A stretch of 64,000 nucleotides of DNA from NCBI RefSeq assembly GCF_004135405.1, contig NZ_CP035491.1, forward strand, positions 1,922,001 through 1,986,000, in the 5' to 3' direction. Both the position numbers and the translations under genes were made by a program. Source of the DNA: Agromyces protaetiae (lineage in GTDB: Bacteria > Actinomycetota > Actinomycetes > Actinomycetales > Microbacteriaceae). Below the pieces are notes generated by a model. That model was not told the origin of the DNA. It saw nothing but the letters and a program-made list of their open reading frames with translations, and did not search any database. Of this stretch, positions 26,557 to 34,410 are shown piece after piece; the stretch's first letter is position 1, and each line of letters opens with the position of its first letter.

Positions 26557-27803
26557 GCCTCGACCTCGCGATCACCGCCCCCGAAGCCCCACGCTGGATC
26601 GACCCCGCGACGTACTGGCCGACGCTCACCGCGGCGACGGCGCACCTCGACGCGCCGGTCGGCGCCCTCCACCTCGGCGCGCTCCGCGCCAACGCGGCCG
26701 ACATGGTGCGGCGCGCAGGCGGCGGCGCCGGCGGCATGCCCATCCGCGTCGCGTCGAAGTCGATCCGCGTGCGTGAGGTGCTCGAGGCCGTGCTGCGCCT
26801 GCCCGGCTACCACGGCGTGCTCGCGTACACGCTCGAAGAGGCGATCTGGCTCGCCTCGACCGTCGACGACCTCGTCGTCGGCTATCCCACGGCCGCGAAG
26901 GGGGCCCTCCGGAAGCTCGCGACCGACCCCGACCTCGCGAGCCGCATCACGATCATGGTCGACTCGCCCGCGCAACTCGACCTCGTCGACCGGGTGCTCC
27001 CGCCCGCCCGGCGTGAAGAGATCCGCGTGTGCCTCGACCTCGACGCGTCGTGGAAGGCGCCCGTCCTCGGCCACCTCGGCGTCTGGCGCTCGCCGCTCCA
27101 CGCCGCGCCCGACGCGGGCGCGTTCGCGGCGTACGTCGCGAAGCGCCCGGGATTCCGGCTCGTCGGGCTCATGTCGTACGAAGCGCAGATCGCGGGCGTT
27201 GTGAACCGACCGGCGGGCAGGCCCCTCGAGGGCGCCGTCAACCGGTGGATGCAGTCGAAGTCGATGCCCGAACTCGTCGAGCGGCGCGCGCTCGCCGTCG
27301 CGGCGGTGCGCGAGCACGCCGACCTCGAGTTCGTGAACGGCGGCGGCACGGGCTCGCTCGAACAGACCGCCGCCGACCCCTCGGTGACCGAGATCGGCGC
27401 CGGATCGGGACTGCTCGGCGGCCACCTCTTCGACGGCTACGCGCACTTCTCGCCCGCGCCTGCTGCGGCCTTCGCGCTCGACGTCGTGCGACGCCCGAGC
27501 GCCGATCACGCGACCCTCCTCGGCGGCGGCTGGATCGCGTCGGGGCCGCCCGGTGCCGACCGGTTGCCGAAGCCCGTGTGGCCCGAGGGGCTCGAATACG
27601 TCGCGCGCGAAGCCGCGGGCGAGGTGCAGACCCCGCTCACGAGCGCCGCGGCGCGGCGCCTGAAGGTCGGCGACCGCGTGTGGTTCCGCCACACGAAGTC
27701 GGGCGAGCTCGCCGAGCACCTCGACCGGTTCGCCGTCGTCGACGGCGAGGAGGTCGTCGCCGAGATCCCCACCTACCGGGGCGAGGGAAAGGTCTTCCTG
27801 TGA
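26553..27803 (+). CDS. PLP-dependent amino acid deaminase/aldolase (alanine-racemase N-terminal fold, DSD1-like)
   Basis: A 416-residue fold-type III PLP enzyme. IRVASKSIRVREVLEAVL carries the Lys expected to bind PLP, followed by a TIM-barrel (VDSPAQLDLVDRV, RVCLDLDASWKA, GLMSYEAQIAGV, FVNGGGTGSLE) and a C-terminal beta domain with metal-binding candidates in RVWFRHTKSGELAEHLDRF. Relatives are D-threonine aldolases and D-serine deaminases; the substrate is unknown. It starts at the ATG overlapping the MFS stop and ends overlapping the next GTG. Confidence 0.85.
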   Translation: MSLDLAITAPEAPRWIDPATYWPTLTAATAHLDAPVGALHLGALRANAADMVRRAGGGAGGMPIRVASKSIRVREVLEAVLRLPGYHGVLAYTLEEAIWLASTVDDLVVGYPTAAKGALRKLATDPDLASRITIMVDSPAQLDLVDRVLPPARREEIRVCLDLDASWKAPVLGHLGVWRSPLHAAPDAGAFAAYVAKRPGFRLVGLMSYEAQIAGVVNRPAGRPLEGAVNRWMQSKSMPELVERRALAVAAVREHADLEFVNGGGTGSLEQTAADPSVTEIGAGSGLLGGHLFDGYAHFSPAPAAAFALDVVRRPSADHATLLGGGWIASGPPGADRLPKPVWPEGLEYVAREAAGEVQTPLTSAAARRLKVGDRVWFRHTKSGELAEHLDRFAVVDGEEVVAEIPTYRGEGKVFL

Positions 27804-29200
27804 CGAGCACGACGATGAAGGATGTCTCGGGCGCGGCCCCCGACCGCGGCGCCGCCGCGAGCGGCGCGCGGGCCGGGGCATCCGGAATCTCGGGGGCATC
27901 CGGAATCTGGCGCAACTGGGGGCGCACCGAACTCGCACGCCCGAAGCGCGTCGAGCGCCCGACGACCGTCGGCGAGGTGCAGGCGGCGGTGACACGCGCC
28001 GCCGCAGACGGCCTCCGTGTCAAGCCCGTCGGCTCGGGGCACAGCTTCACGGGCATCGCCGTCGCGCCCGACGTGCAACTCGACCTCGCGGGGCTTTCGG
28101 GCGTGCTCGCCGCCGGCGAGGCATCCGGCCTCGTGACGCTCGCCGCCGGCACGAAGCTGCACGCGCTGCCCGCCCTCCTCGAGCCCTACGGGCTCGCGAT
28201 GGCGAACATGGGCGACATCGACAAGCAGTCGATCTCGGGCGCCACCTCGACGGGCACGCACGGCACGGGCCTCGGGTTCGGCGGGCTCGCGACGCAGATC
28301 GTCGCCGCGACGCTCGTGACGGCAGACGGCGAGGTGCTGCGCGTGAGCGAGACCGAGCGGCCTGAGCTGCTGCCCGCCGTGCGGCTCGGCCTCGGTGCGC
28401 TCGGCGTGCTCGTCGACGTGACCGTGCAGTTCGTGCCCCGGTTCGTGCTGCAGGCCGTCGAACGGCCCGAACCCCTCGCCGACGTGCTCGACGCGTGGGA
28501 GAGCCGCGTGCGCGGTGCCGACCACTTCGAGTTCTACTGGTTCCCGCACACCGACACGGCGCTCACGAAGACGAACACGCGGCTGCCGTGGGATGCGCCG
28601 CGCGCCCCGCTCGGCCGCCTTTCGCGCTGGGTCGACGACGAACTGCTCGCGAACGGCCTCTACCGCGGCATCTGCGCGCTCGGCGTCGCGGCGCCCGGCA
28701 TGCTGCCGTTCTTCGCGCGTCAGGTCGACAAGCTCACTGGCGACCGGGACTTCACGGATGCCTCGCCCGCCGTGTTCACGACCAACCGCACCGTGCGGTT
28801 CCGCGAGATGGAGTACGCGCTGCCGCTTGCCGCCGTGCCCGACGCGTTCCGCGAACTGCAGGCGCTCATCGCCCGCCGCGGCTGGAGGATCGGCTTCCCC
28901 GTCGAGGTGCGTGCGGCGGCCGCCGACGACAACTGGCTCTCGACGGCGCACGGTCGCGAGACGGGCTACATCGCCGTGCACCGCTACTTCAAAGAAGACC
29001 CGACCGAGTACTTCGCGGCCGTTCAGGACATCATGCTCGCCCACGGCGGCCGCCCGCACTGGGGCAAGATGCACACGCTCGGCGCCGATGCGCTGCGCGA
29101 GCGCTACCCGCGGTTCGACGACTTCCTGCGCGTGCGCGACGAGCTCGACCCCGAGCGCCGGTTCCAGAATCCGTACCTCGAGAGGGTGCTGGGCGGGTAG
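27800..29200 (+). CDS. D-arabinono-1,4-lactone oxidase family FAD enzyme
   Basis: A 466-residue flavoprotein. The FAD_binding_4 domain (LRVKPVGSGHSFTGIAVAPDVQLDL and SGATSTGTHGTGLGFGGLATQI) is followed by an ALO domain ending in HWGKMHTLGADALRERYPRFDDFLRVRDELDPERRFQNPYLERVLG, which carries the HWGK signature of aldonolactone oxidoreductases. It oxidises a sugar lactone or alditol with O2 or another acceptor; the exact substrate is unknown. The first 35 residues are Ala/Gly/Ser-rich with two GGGGCATCCGGAATC repeats in the DNA. Last gene of the overlapping operon; a terminator follows. Confidence 0.9.
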   Translation: MTSTTMKDVSGAAPDRGAAASGARAGASGISGASGIWRNWGRTELARPKRVERPTTVGEVQAAVTRAAADGLRVKPVGSGHSFTGIAVAPDVQLDLAGLSGVLAAGEASGLVTLAAGTKLHALPALLEPYGLAMANMGDIDKQSISGATSTGTHGTGLGFGGLATQIVAATLVTADGEVLRVSETERPELLPAVRLGLGALGVLVDVTVQFVPRFVLQAVERPEPLADVLDAWESRVRGADHFEFYWFPHTDTALTKTNTRLPWDAPRAPLGRLSRWVDDELLANGLYRGICALGVAAPGMLPFFARQVDKLTGDRDFTDASPAVFTTNRTVRFREMEYALPLAAVPDAFRELQALIARRGWRIGFPVEVRAAAADDNWLSTAHGRETGYIAVHRYFKEDPTEYFAAVQDIMLAHGGRPHWGKMHTLGADALRERYPRFDDFLRVRDELDPERRFQNPYLERVLGG

Positions 29201-29221
29201 CGCGCTCGCGCGGGGCACCCG

Positions 29222-29254
29222 CCCGCTGCCGCCGGTCACCTCGGCGGCAGCGGG
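29222..29254. terminator. Bidirectional terminator between the lactone oxidase and ABC permease genes
   Basis: CCCGCTGCCGCCG at 29222-29234 pairs perfectly with CGGCGGCAGCGGG at 29242-29254, with a 7-base loop. It lies between convergent genes. Confidence 0.8.
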
Positions 29255-29298
29255 TCGGCGCCCCGGGCGGGCGCCGCCGGGACATCCGAATCGCGCCG

Positions 29299-30033
29299 CT
29301 ACGGCGTGCGCCGCCGCAGCGTGATCGACCCGATGACGATCGCGCCGACGATCCACGCCGCGATGACGGCGATCTTCGTCGCGATCCACGCGGCGTCCTC
29401 GCTGTCGTTCGCGACGGCCGTGAGCGCGTCGATCGCGAAGCTCAGCGGCAACCACTCGCTGATCGCCTCGAGCACGTCGGGCAGGTCCGAGCGCGGGATG
29501 AAGATGCCGCCGAGGAGGATCTGCGGGAACACGAGCACGGGCATGAACTGCACGACCTGGAACTCGGTGCGCGCGAACGCGCTCGCGAGCAGACCGAGCG
29601 ACGTGCCGAGCAGCGCGTCGGAGACCGCGACGCCGAACAGCAGCCAGATCGACCCGTCGATCTCGAGCCCGCACACGAACACCGCGAACGACACCGCGAC
29701 GGCCGTCTGCACGATCGCGAGGAGGCCGAACGCGAGCGCGTAGCCGAGGATGAAGTCGCCTTTGCCGAGCGGCATCGACAGCAGGCGCTCGAGCGTGCCG
29801 CTGCGACGTTCGCGGAGGGTCGCGATGCTCGTCACGAGGAACATCACGATGAACGGGAAGAGCGCGATCATCGCTGGCCCGATCGAGTCGAACACGGCCG
29901 TGTCGGTGAAGATCCACGCGACGAGGCCGATGAGGAGGCTCGGCACGACGACGAGCAGGCCGATCGTGCGGGGGTCGTGGCGGATCTGCGAGAGCACGCG
30001 ACCTGCGGTCGCGAACGTGCGTGCCAGGGTCAT
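29299..30033 (-). CDS. ABC-2 type transporter permease
   Basis: A 244-residue membrane protein with six hydrophobic segments. The ABC-2 signature is present: RERRSGTLERLLSMPLGKGDFILGYALAF, and QFMPVLVFPQILLGGIFIPRSDLPDVLEAISEWLPLSFAIDAL before the last helix. It starts at an ATG overlapping the ATPase stop. Together the two genes make a small exporter of the drug or lipid type, controlled by the upstream tetR. Confidence 0.9.
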   Translation of the reverse strand: MTLARTFATAGRVLSQIRHDPRTIGLLVVVPSLLIGLVAWIFTDTAVFDSIGPAMIALFPFIVMFLVTSIATLRERRSGTLERLLSMPLGKGDFILGYALAFGLLAIVQTAVAVSFAVFVCGLEIDGSIWLLFGVAVSDALLGTSLGLLASAFARTEFQVVQFMPVLVFPQILLGGIFIPRSDLPDVLEAISEWLPLSFAIDALTAVANDSEDAAWIATKIAVIAAWIVGAIVIGSITLRRRTP

Positions 30034-30824
30034 GCCGGGGCCCCCGTCGCACGGGCGGCGTCGCTCCGCTGGATGAGCCGCAGGAAGGCGTCCTCCACGT
30101 CGAGGGTGCTCGTCGTCGCGAGCACGCCGGCGACGGTGTCGTCGGCGAGGAGTGCGCCGTCGCGCATGAGGAGGAGCCGGTCGCACCGCTTGGCCTCGTC
30201 CATGACGTGGCTCGAGACGAGGAGCGTCGCCCCCTCGTCGGCGAGGCTGCGGAAGAGCGCCCACAGTTCGACGCGCAGCACGGGGTCGAGGCCGACGGTC
30301 GGCTCGTCGAGCACGAGCACCTCGGGCGAGCCGAGGAGCGCGGCGGCGAGCGACACGCGCCCGCGCTGTCCGCCCGAGAGCGAGCCCGCGAGACGGTCGG
30401 CGACTGAGGTCAGGTCGGTGCGCCCGACCACTCGGTCGACATCGGATGCCGGTGCGCCGAGCACTCTTCGGAAGTACGTCAGGTTCTGCCGCACCGTGAG
30501 GTCGTCGTAGACGCTCGCCTGCTGGGTGACGTAGGCGACCCGCTTGCGGAGCGGCGGCGAGCCGGCAGGCAGGCCGAGTACGTCGATGCGGCCCGACTGC
30601 ACGACCTGCACGCCAACGATCGAGCGCATGAGCGTCGTCTTGCCGCTGCCGCTCGGGCCGAGGAGACCGACGATGCGGCCGCTCGGCACCTCGAGGGAGA
30701 GGCCCTGCAGCACGGGCGTCTTGGCGCGTCGGACGTGCAGGTCTTCGACGACGATCGCGGGGCCGGGCGCGGCGCCGGGTGGGCCCGCGTGCGCCTTCGA
30801 CCCCGAGGCATCCGAATTATTCAT
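30030..30824 (-). CDS. ABC transporter ATP-binding protein
   Basis: A 264-residue ATPase. Walker A is GPSGSGKTT, the Q-loop lies in VTQQASVYDDLTV, the signature is LSGGQRGR, Walker B is VLVLDEPTVGLDP and the switch His is in LLVSSHVMDEA. The ATG at 30824 overlaps the end of the upstream tetR gene (GATGAATAA), so translation is probably coupled; a TTG at 30863 is a less likely start. The C-terminal LDVEDAFLRLI segment is typical of exporters paired with ABC-2 permeases. Confidence 0.9.
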   Translation of the reverse strand: MNNSDASGSKAHAGPPGAAPGPAIVVEDLHVRRAKTPVLQGLSLEVPSGRIVGLLGPSGSGKTTLMRSIVGVQVVQSGRIDVLGLPAGSPPLRKRVAYVTQQASVYDDLTVRQNLTYFRRVLGAPASDVDRVVGRTDLTSVADRLAGSLSGGQRGRVSLAAALLGSPEVLVLDEPTVGLDPVLRVELWALFRSLADEGATLLVSSHVMDEAKRCDRLLLMRDGALLADDTVAGVLATTSTLDVEDAFLRLIQRSDAARATGAPA

Positions 30825-31494
30825 CACGCGTTGAATTATTCGCTCGGGCTTCCGCGCCGTCAAGAGGTCCGTACCGGCCCGTCAGGTGCGCCTGCACGAC
30901 CGGGCCGATCCGAGCCGCGAGGTCGTCGACGCCCGCCGACGCGAGCGGCTCGAACCTCGCGACATACCGGGCGACGACGAGCCCGATGATCTGCGAGACC
31001 GCGAGCTCGGCGCGGAGCGCCGCGTCGTCGCCCGGCAGGCGCGCGGCGACCTTCGCGAGCATCTCGCGGCGGAAGAACTCGAGCACGACCTTCCCGGTCG
31101 GCCCGCCCGACACGATCGACTTCACGATCGCGAGCCCTGCCGGCCGTACGGCGGGGGAGTCCCACGCCGAGAGCACCATGCGCACCATGCGCTCGCCCAT
31201 GCCGTCGAGGGGACCGTCGACGGCCTCGGCGATGAGCCGGTCGGGCCGCGCCGGCACGTCCATGACCGCCGCGACGAGGCCCGACTTGTCGTCGAAATAG
31301 TGGTGCACGAGCGAGGCGTCCACGCCGGCGCGCCGTGCGACCCCGCGGAGCGAAGCCGCCTCGTAGCCGAGCGCGGCGAACTCGGCCTGCGCGGCCTCGA
31401 GGATGCGCGCGCGCGTCTCTCCCGCGGTCGACCCCTTCGGGCGGCCGCGCCGCCGCGGGGCTCCCACGTGCCCTGCCGACGCCTCCTCGCTCAC
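30817..31494 (-). CDS. TetR/AcrR-family regulator of the ABC-2 exporter
   Basis: A 225-residue protein. The HTH is RGRPKGSTAGETRARILEAAQAEFAALGYEAASLRGVARRAGVDASLVHHYFDDKSGL, followed by a C-terminal domain like TetR_C_33/35 regulators. GTG at 31494 is preceded by TAGGCT at six-base spacing (leaderless). The 3' end overlaps the ATPase gene, making one transcription unit tetR-ATPase-permease; the regulator probably represses it in response to an exported compound. The last codons are unusually AT-rich. Confidence 0.88.
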   Translation of the reverse strand: MSEEASAGHVGAPRRRGRPKGSTAGETRARILEAAQAEFAALGYEAASLRGVARRAGVDASLVHHYFDDKSGLVAAVMDVPARPDRLIAEAVDGPLDGMGERMVRMVLSAWDSPAVRPAGLAIVKSIVSGGPTGKVVLEFFRREMLAKVAARLPGDDAALRAELAVSQIIGLVVARYVARFEPLASAGVDDLAARIGPVVQAHLTGRYGPLDGAEARANNSTRDE

Positions 31495-31500
31495 GAGGCG

Positions 31501-31506
31501 AGCCTA
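31501..31506 (-). promoter_or_regulatory. -10 element, leaderless start of the exporter tetR
   Basis: Minus-strand TAGGCT, six bases, then the GTG at 31494. Confidence 0.5.
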
Positions 31507-31536
31507 ATCCGTCGGTTTCGCGGAGCGTCTTCTCCA

Positions 31537-31564
31537 CGGTTTCTTGGAGTCTTGTGGGAAACCG
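31537..31564. promoter_or_regulatory. Inverted repeat between tetR and lemA, operator candidate
   Basis: CGGTTTC at 31537-31543 and GAAACCG at 31558-31564 form 7-bp arms with 14 bases between. A further direct CGGTTTCGCGGAGCG lies at 31513-31527 and a partner GCGGAGCG follows the right arm. It sits 30 bp upstream of the tetR -10 and 23 bp upstream of the lemA -10. Confidence 0.4.
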
Positions 31565-31586
31565 CGGAGCGCGCGAGGCGCGCGGA

Positions 31587-31592
31587 TAGTAT
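31587..31592 (+). promoter_or_regulatory. -10 element of lemA-htpX
   Basis: TAGTAT, 40 bp before the lemA ATG, leaving a leader that includes AAGGAG. Confidence 0.5.
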
Positions 31593-31632
31593 GAGCACAC
31601 CGTCCGAATCACGTCCGCAAGGAGTTCTGGCC

Positions 31633-32199
31633 ATGGAATGGCTCATCCCCGTCCTCATCGTCGTCGCGTTGATCGTGATCATCGGCATCTACCTCTGGGC
31701 GACGTACAACTCGCTCGTCACCCTCAACGTCCGCGTCGACGAGGCGTGGAGCGACATCACGGTGCAGCTGAAGCGCCGCGCCGACCTCATCCCCAACCTC
31801 ATCGAGGCGGTCAAGGGCTACGCGGCGCACGAGAAGGCCGTCTTCGAGAACGTCACGAAGGCGCGCGCCGAGACGCTCACCGCGCAGGGCCCCGCGCAGG
31901 CCTCCGTCGCCGAGAACCACATGCAGCAGGCCCTCAAGTCGATCTTCGCGGTCGCCGAGGCGTACCCGCAGCTCCAGGCCAGCCAGAACTTCCTCCAGCT
32001 CCAGGCCGAGCTCGTCGACACCGAAGACAAGATCCAAGCCTCGCGCCGCTTCTACAACGGCGGTGTGCGCGAGCTCAACACCAAGATCAAGGTCTTCCCG
32101 AACACGCTCTTCGTGCGCAACCTCGGCTTCCACGAGCGCGAGTTCTTCGAGGTCACCGACGCCGCGGCGATCGCCGAGCCGCCGCGCGTGCAGTTCTAG
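31633..32199 (+). CDS. lemA: LemA family protein
   Basis: A 188-residue membrane-anchored helical protein: an N-terminal transmembrane helix (WLIPVLIVVALIVIIGIYLWA) then the LemA signature YNSLVTLNVRVDEAWSDITVQLKRRADLIPNLIEAVKGYA. It ends with NTLFVRNLGFHEREFFEV. AAGGAG eight bases before the ATG at 31633 fixes the start; the earlier ATG at 31591 lies inside the promoter. The htpX gene follows by 23 bp, the common lemA-htpX pair, pointing to membrane-protein quality control. The molecular function of LemA is not established. Confidence 0.93.
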   Translation: MEWLIPVLIVVALIVIIGIYLWATYNSLVTLNVRVDEAWSDITVQLKRRADLIPNLIEAVKGYAAHEKAVFENVTKARAETLTAQGPAQASVAENHMQQALKSIFAVAEAYPQLQASQNFLQLQAELVDTEDKIQASRRFYNGGVRELNTKIKVFPNTLFVRNLGFHEREFFEVTDAAAIAEPPRVQF

Positions 32200-32222
32200 T
32201 CCAGGAGCGCTGAGCGCCCCCG

Positions 32223-33104
32223 ATGTACCGCGCAATCGCACGGAACAAGCGCAACACCGTCTTCACGATCATCCTGTTCCTCGCCATCGTCGGCGGACTC
32301 GGATGGCTCGCAGCCGCGATCTACAACGACCTCACGATCGTCATCGTGACCGTCGCGATCGCGATCGGCTACGCGCTCATCCAGTACTTCACGGCCGACA
32401 AGCAGGCGATCGCGATGTCGGGCGCGGTGCTCATCGAGTCGAAGGCCGACCACCCGCGCCTCTGGCGCACGGTCGAGAACCTCTCGATCGCGACCGGTTC
32501 GCCCATGCCCAAGGTGTACGTCATCTCCGACCCCGCGCCCAACGCGTTCGCGACCGGCCGCGACCCCGACCACGCGATCGTCGCAGCCACGACCGGCCTC
32601 CTCGAGATCATGGACGACGCCGAACTCGAGGGCGTCATGGCCCACGAGATGGGACACGTGCGCAACTACGACATCCGGCTCTCGATGATCGTCTTCGGAC
32701 TCGTCGTCGCGATCGGCTTCATCAGCGACGTGCTCGTGCGCCTCACGTTCTTCGGCGGCAACCGCAATAACAACAACAACAACCCGATCCTCGCGATCTT
32801 CGGCATCGTCGCGCTCCTCGTCGCACCGCTCGTCGCGACCCTCGTGCAGCTCGCGATCTCGCGACAGCGCGAGTACCTCGCCGACGCGACCGGTGCGATG
32901 ACGACCCGCCACCCCGACGCGCTCGCGCGCGCCCTCCTCAAGCTCGAGCAATACGGTCGCCCCATGCAGCGCCAGAACTCGTCGATGGCGCATCTCTGGA
33001 TCGCCGACCCGCTCAAGCCGGGCGTCATGGACCGCCTGTTCGCGACCCACCCGCCGATCCCCGAGCGCGTCAAGCGGCTCGAAGAGATGGGCGGGAGCTT
33101 CTAG
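32223..33104 (+). CDS. htpX: M48 zinc metalloprotease HtpX
   Basis: A 293-residue integral membrane protease. Two N-terminal transmembrane helices, the zinc motif HEMGH (in EGVMAHEMGHVRNYDIR), two more helices, and the third ligand Glu in SRQREYLADATGAMTTRHPDALA. It degrades misfolded membrane proteins. An Asn run (NNNNN) lies between the third and fourth membrane segments. Its TAG stop shares CTAG with the stop of the convergent ycaQ gene, a 4-bp tail-to-tail overlap. Confidence 0.95.
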   Translation: MYRAIARNKRNTVFTIILFLAIVGGLGWLAAAIYNDLTIVIVTVAIAIGYALIQYFTADKQAIAMSGAVLIESKADHPRLWRTVENLSIATGSPMPKVYVISDPAPNAFATGRDPDHAIVAATTGLLEIMDDAELEGVMAHEMGHVRNYDIRLSMIVFGLVVAIGFISDVLVRLTFFGGNRNNNNNNPILAIFGIVALLVAPLVATLVQLAISRQREYLADATGAMTTRHPDALARALLKLEQYGRPMQRQNSSMAHLWIADPLKPGVMDRLFATHPPIPERVKRLEEMGGSF

Positions 33105-34336
33105 CCCGCGTTCACGACCGCGCCGAGCGCGGGGGAGAGGTCGCCCTTGTCGACGACGAGCACGTCGTCGAGTCCCTGCCACTCCGCCGCCCGGCGCAGC
33201 ACGGGTGCGAGGCGTTCGGCCGTGTCTTCGGCAGACGCCCCCGGCTCGATCCACGCCGACTGCACCCGCAGCACCTTCGCCTTGCGGTCGCTCTTGAGGT
33301 CGACGCGGCCGACCACGTCGTCGTCGATGAGCACCGGCAGCGAGTAGTAGCCGAAGACGCGTTTGGGCTCGGGCGTGTAGATCTCGATGCGGTAGTGGAA
33401 GTCGAAGAGCCGTTCGGCGCGCGGGCGGAACCACACGACGGGGTCGAACGGCGACAGCACGGCGGCCGCCTCGAGCTTGCGCGGACGGCGGGCGTCGCGG
33501 TGCACCCACGTGGGGATCGGCTTCGACCCCTTCTGCCAGCCGGGCACAGTGACGGGCACGAGCACACCCGCGTCGACGAGGTCGTCGATCGCGGGCTTCA
33601 CCTGTTCGCGCTTGAGTCGCCAGTAGTCGGCGAGATCGGCGTCGGTCGCGATGCCGAGGGCGGATGCCGCGAGCCCGACGAGTTCGCGGATCGCGTCGGC
33701 GGGGGCGATCTCCACCCCGAGGAGCGAGTCGGGCAGTGCCTGCTCGGGCAGGGCGTAGACCCGCTCGAACCGCTGGCGCTCGATGCAGACGACCTCGCCC
33801 GTGCGGAGCATCCATTCGAGCGTGCGCTTGACTCCCGACCACCCCCACCAGGGGCCGGTGCTCTCGTTGGCGTCGTGTTCGATCTCGCTCGCGCGCATCG
33901 GCCCGTTCGCCGTCAGTTCGTCGATCAGGAACCGGCTGAGTTCGAGGTTCTCGGCGACCCACCCGCCCCAGGCGTGCCCGGCCTCGTGGTAGTAGTCGCG
34001 CCGGAAGCCGAAGAGCGGCCACAGCTCACGCGGGATGAACGCGGCCTCGTGCGCCCAGTACTCGACGGCGCGCCCGCGCTTGCCCGTCGTGAGCTTGTCG
34101 AGCATCGTGCGGTCGTAGGCGCCGATGCGGCTGAACGCCGGAAGGTAGTGACTGCGTTCGAAGACGTTGACCGAGTCGATCTGCAGCAGCGAGAGCCGGT
34201 CGAACACGCCGCCGACGTGGCGCAGGCCGGCGGTCGGCGGCTGCGGACGCCCGAACCCCTGTGCGGCGAGCGCGATGCGGCGCGCGAGCGCGGGGCTGAT
34301 CGTGTCGGTGCGTGAGGCGCGGGCGGTGTCGGTCAT
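33101..34336 (-). CDS. Winged-helix DNA glycosylase, YcaQ/HTH_42 family
   Basis: A 411-residue protein of the YcaQ/AlkX family, whose members unhook interstrand DNA crosslinks or alkylated bases. Visible landmarks are GVFDRLSLLQIDSVNVFERSHYLPAFSRIG, YWAHEAAFIPRELWPLF (catalytic-region His/Glu), RDYYHEAGHAWG, and LSPFDPVVWFRPRAERLFDFHYRIEIYTPEPKRVFGYYSLPVL, the strongly conserved C-terminal segment. It is divergent from the AI-2E-family gene. Confidence 0.9.
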   Translation of the reverse strand: MTDTARASRTDTISPALARRIALAAQGFGRPQPPTAGLRHVGGVFDRLSLLQIDSVNVFERSHYLPAFSRIGAYDRTMLDKLTTGKRGRAVEYWAHEAAFIPRELWPLFGFRRDYYHEAGHAWGGWVAENLELSRFLIDELTANGPMRASEIEHDANESTGPWWGWSGVKRTLEWMLRTGEVVCIERQRFERVYALPEQALPDSLLGVEIAPADAIRELVGLAASALGIATDADLADYWRLKREQVKPAIDDLVDAGVLVPVTVPGWQKGSKPIPTWVHRDARRPRKLEAAAVLSPFDPVVWFRPRAERLFDFHYRIEIYTPEPKRVFGYYSLPVLIDDDVVGRVDLKSDRKAKVLRVQSAWIEPGASAEDTAERLAPVLRRAAEWQGLDDVLVVDKGDLSPALGAVVNAG

Positions 34337-34398
34337 GATGCTTGTGACGATACCGCCGGCCTCCGACAGCGCATACCGCCCGCGGAATCCGCCCCGCC

Positions 34399-34404
34399 TA
34401 TGCT
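34399..34404 (+). promoter_or_regulatory. -10 element, leaderless start of the AI-2E-family gene
   Basis: TATGCT, GGAACG, then the ATG at 34411; the spacing and following bases match the LysE-type gene at 12387. Confidence 0.55.
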
Positions 34405-34410
34405 GGAACG

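Noticed and set aside
24576..27803. A single 1075-residue TetR-aldolase fusion protein
   Set aside because: The middle third is Arg/Pro-rich shadow sequence lying over an intact MFS gene in another frame; the fusion results only from a missing stop at the TetR end.
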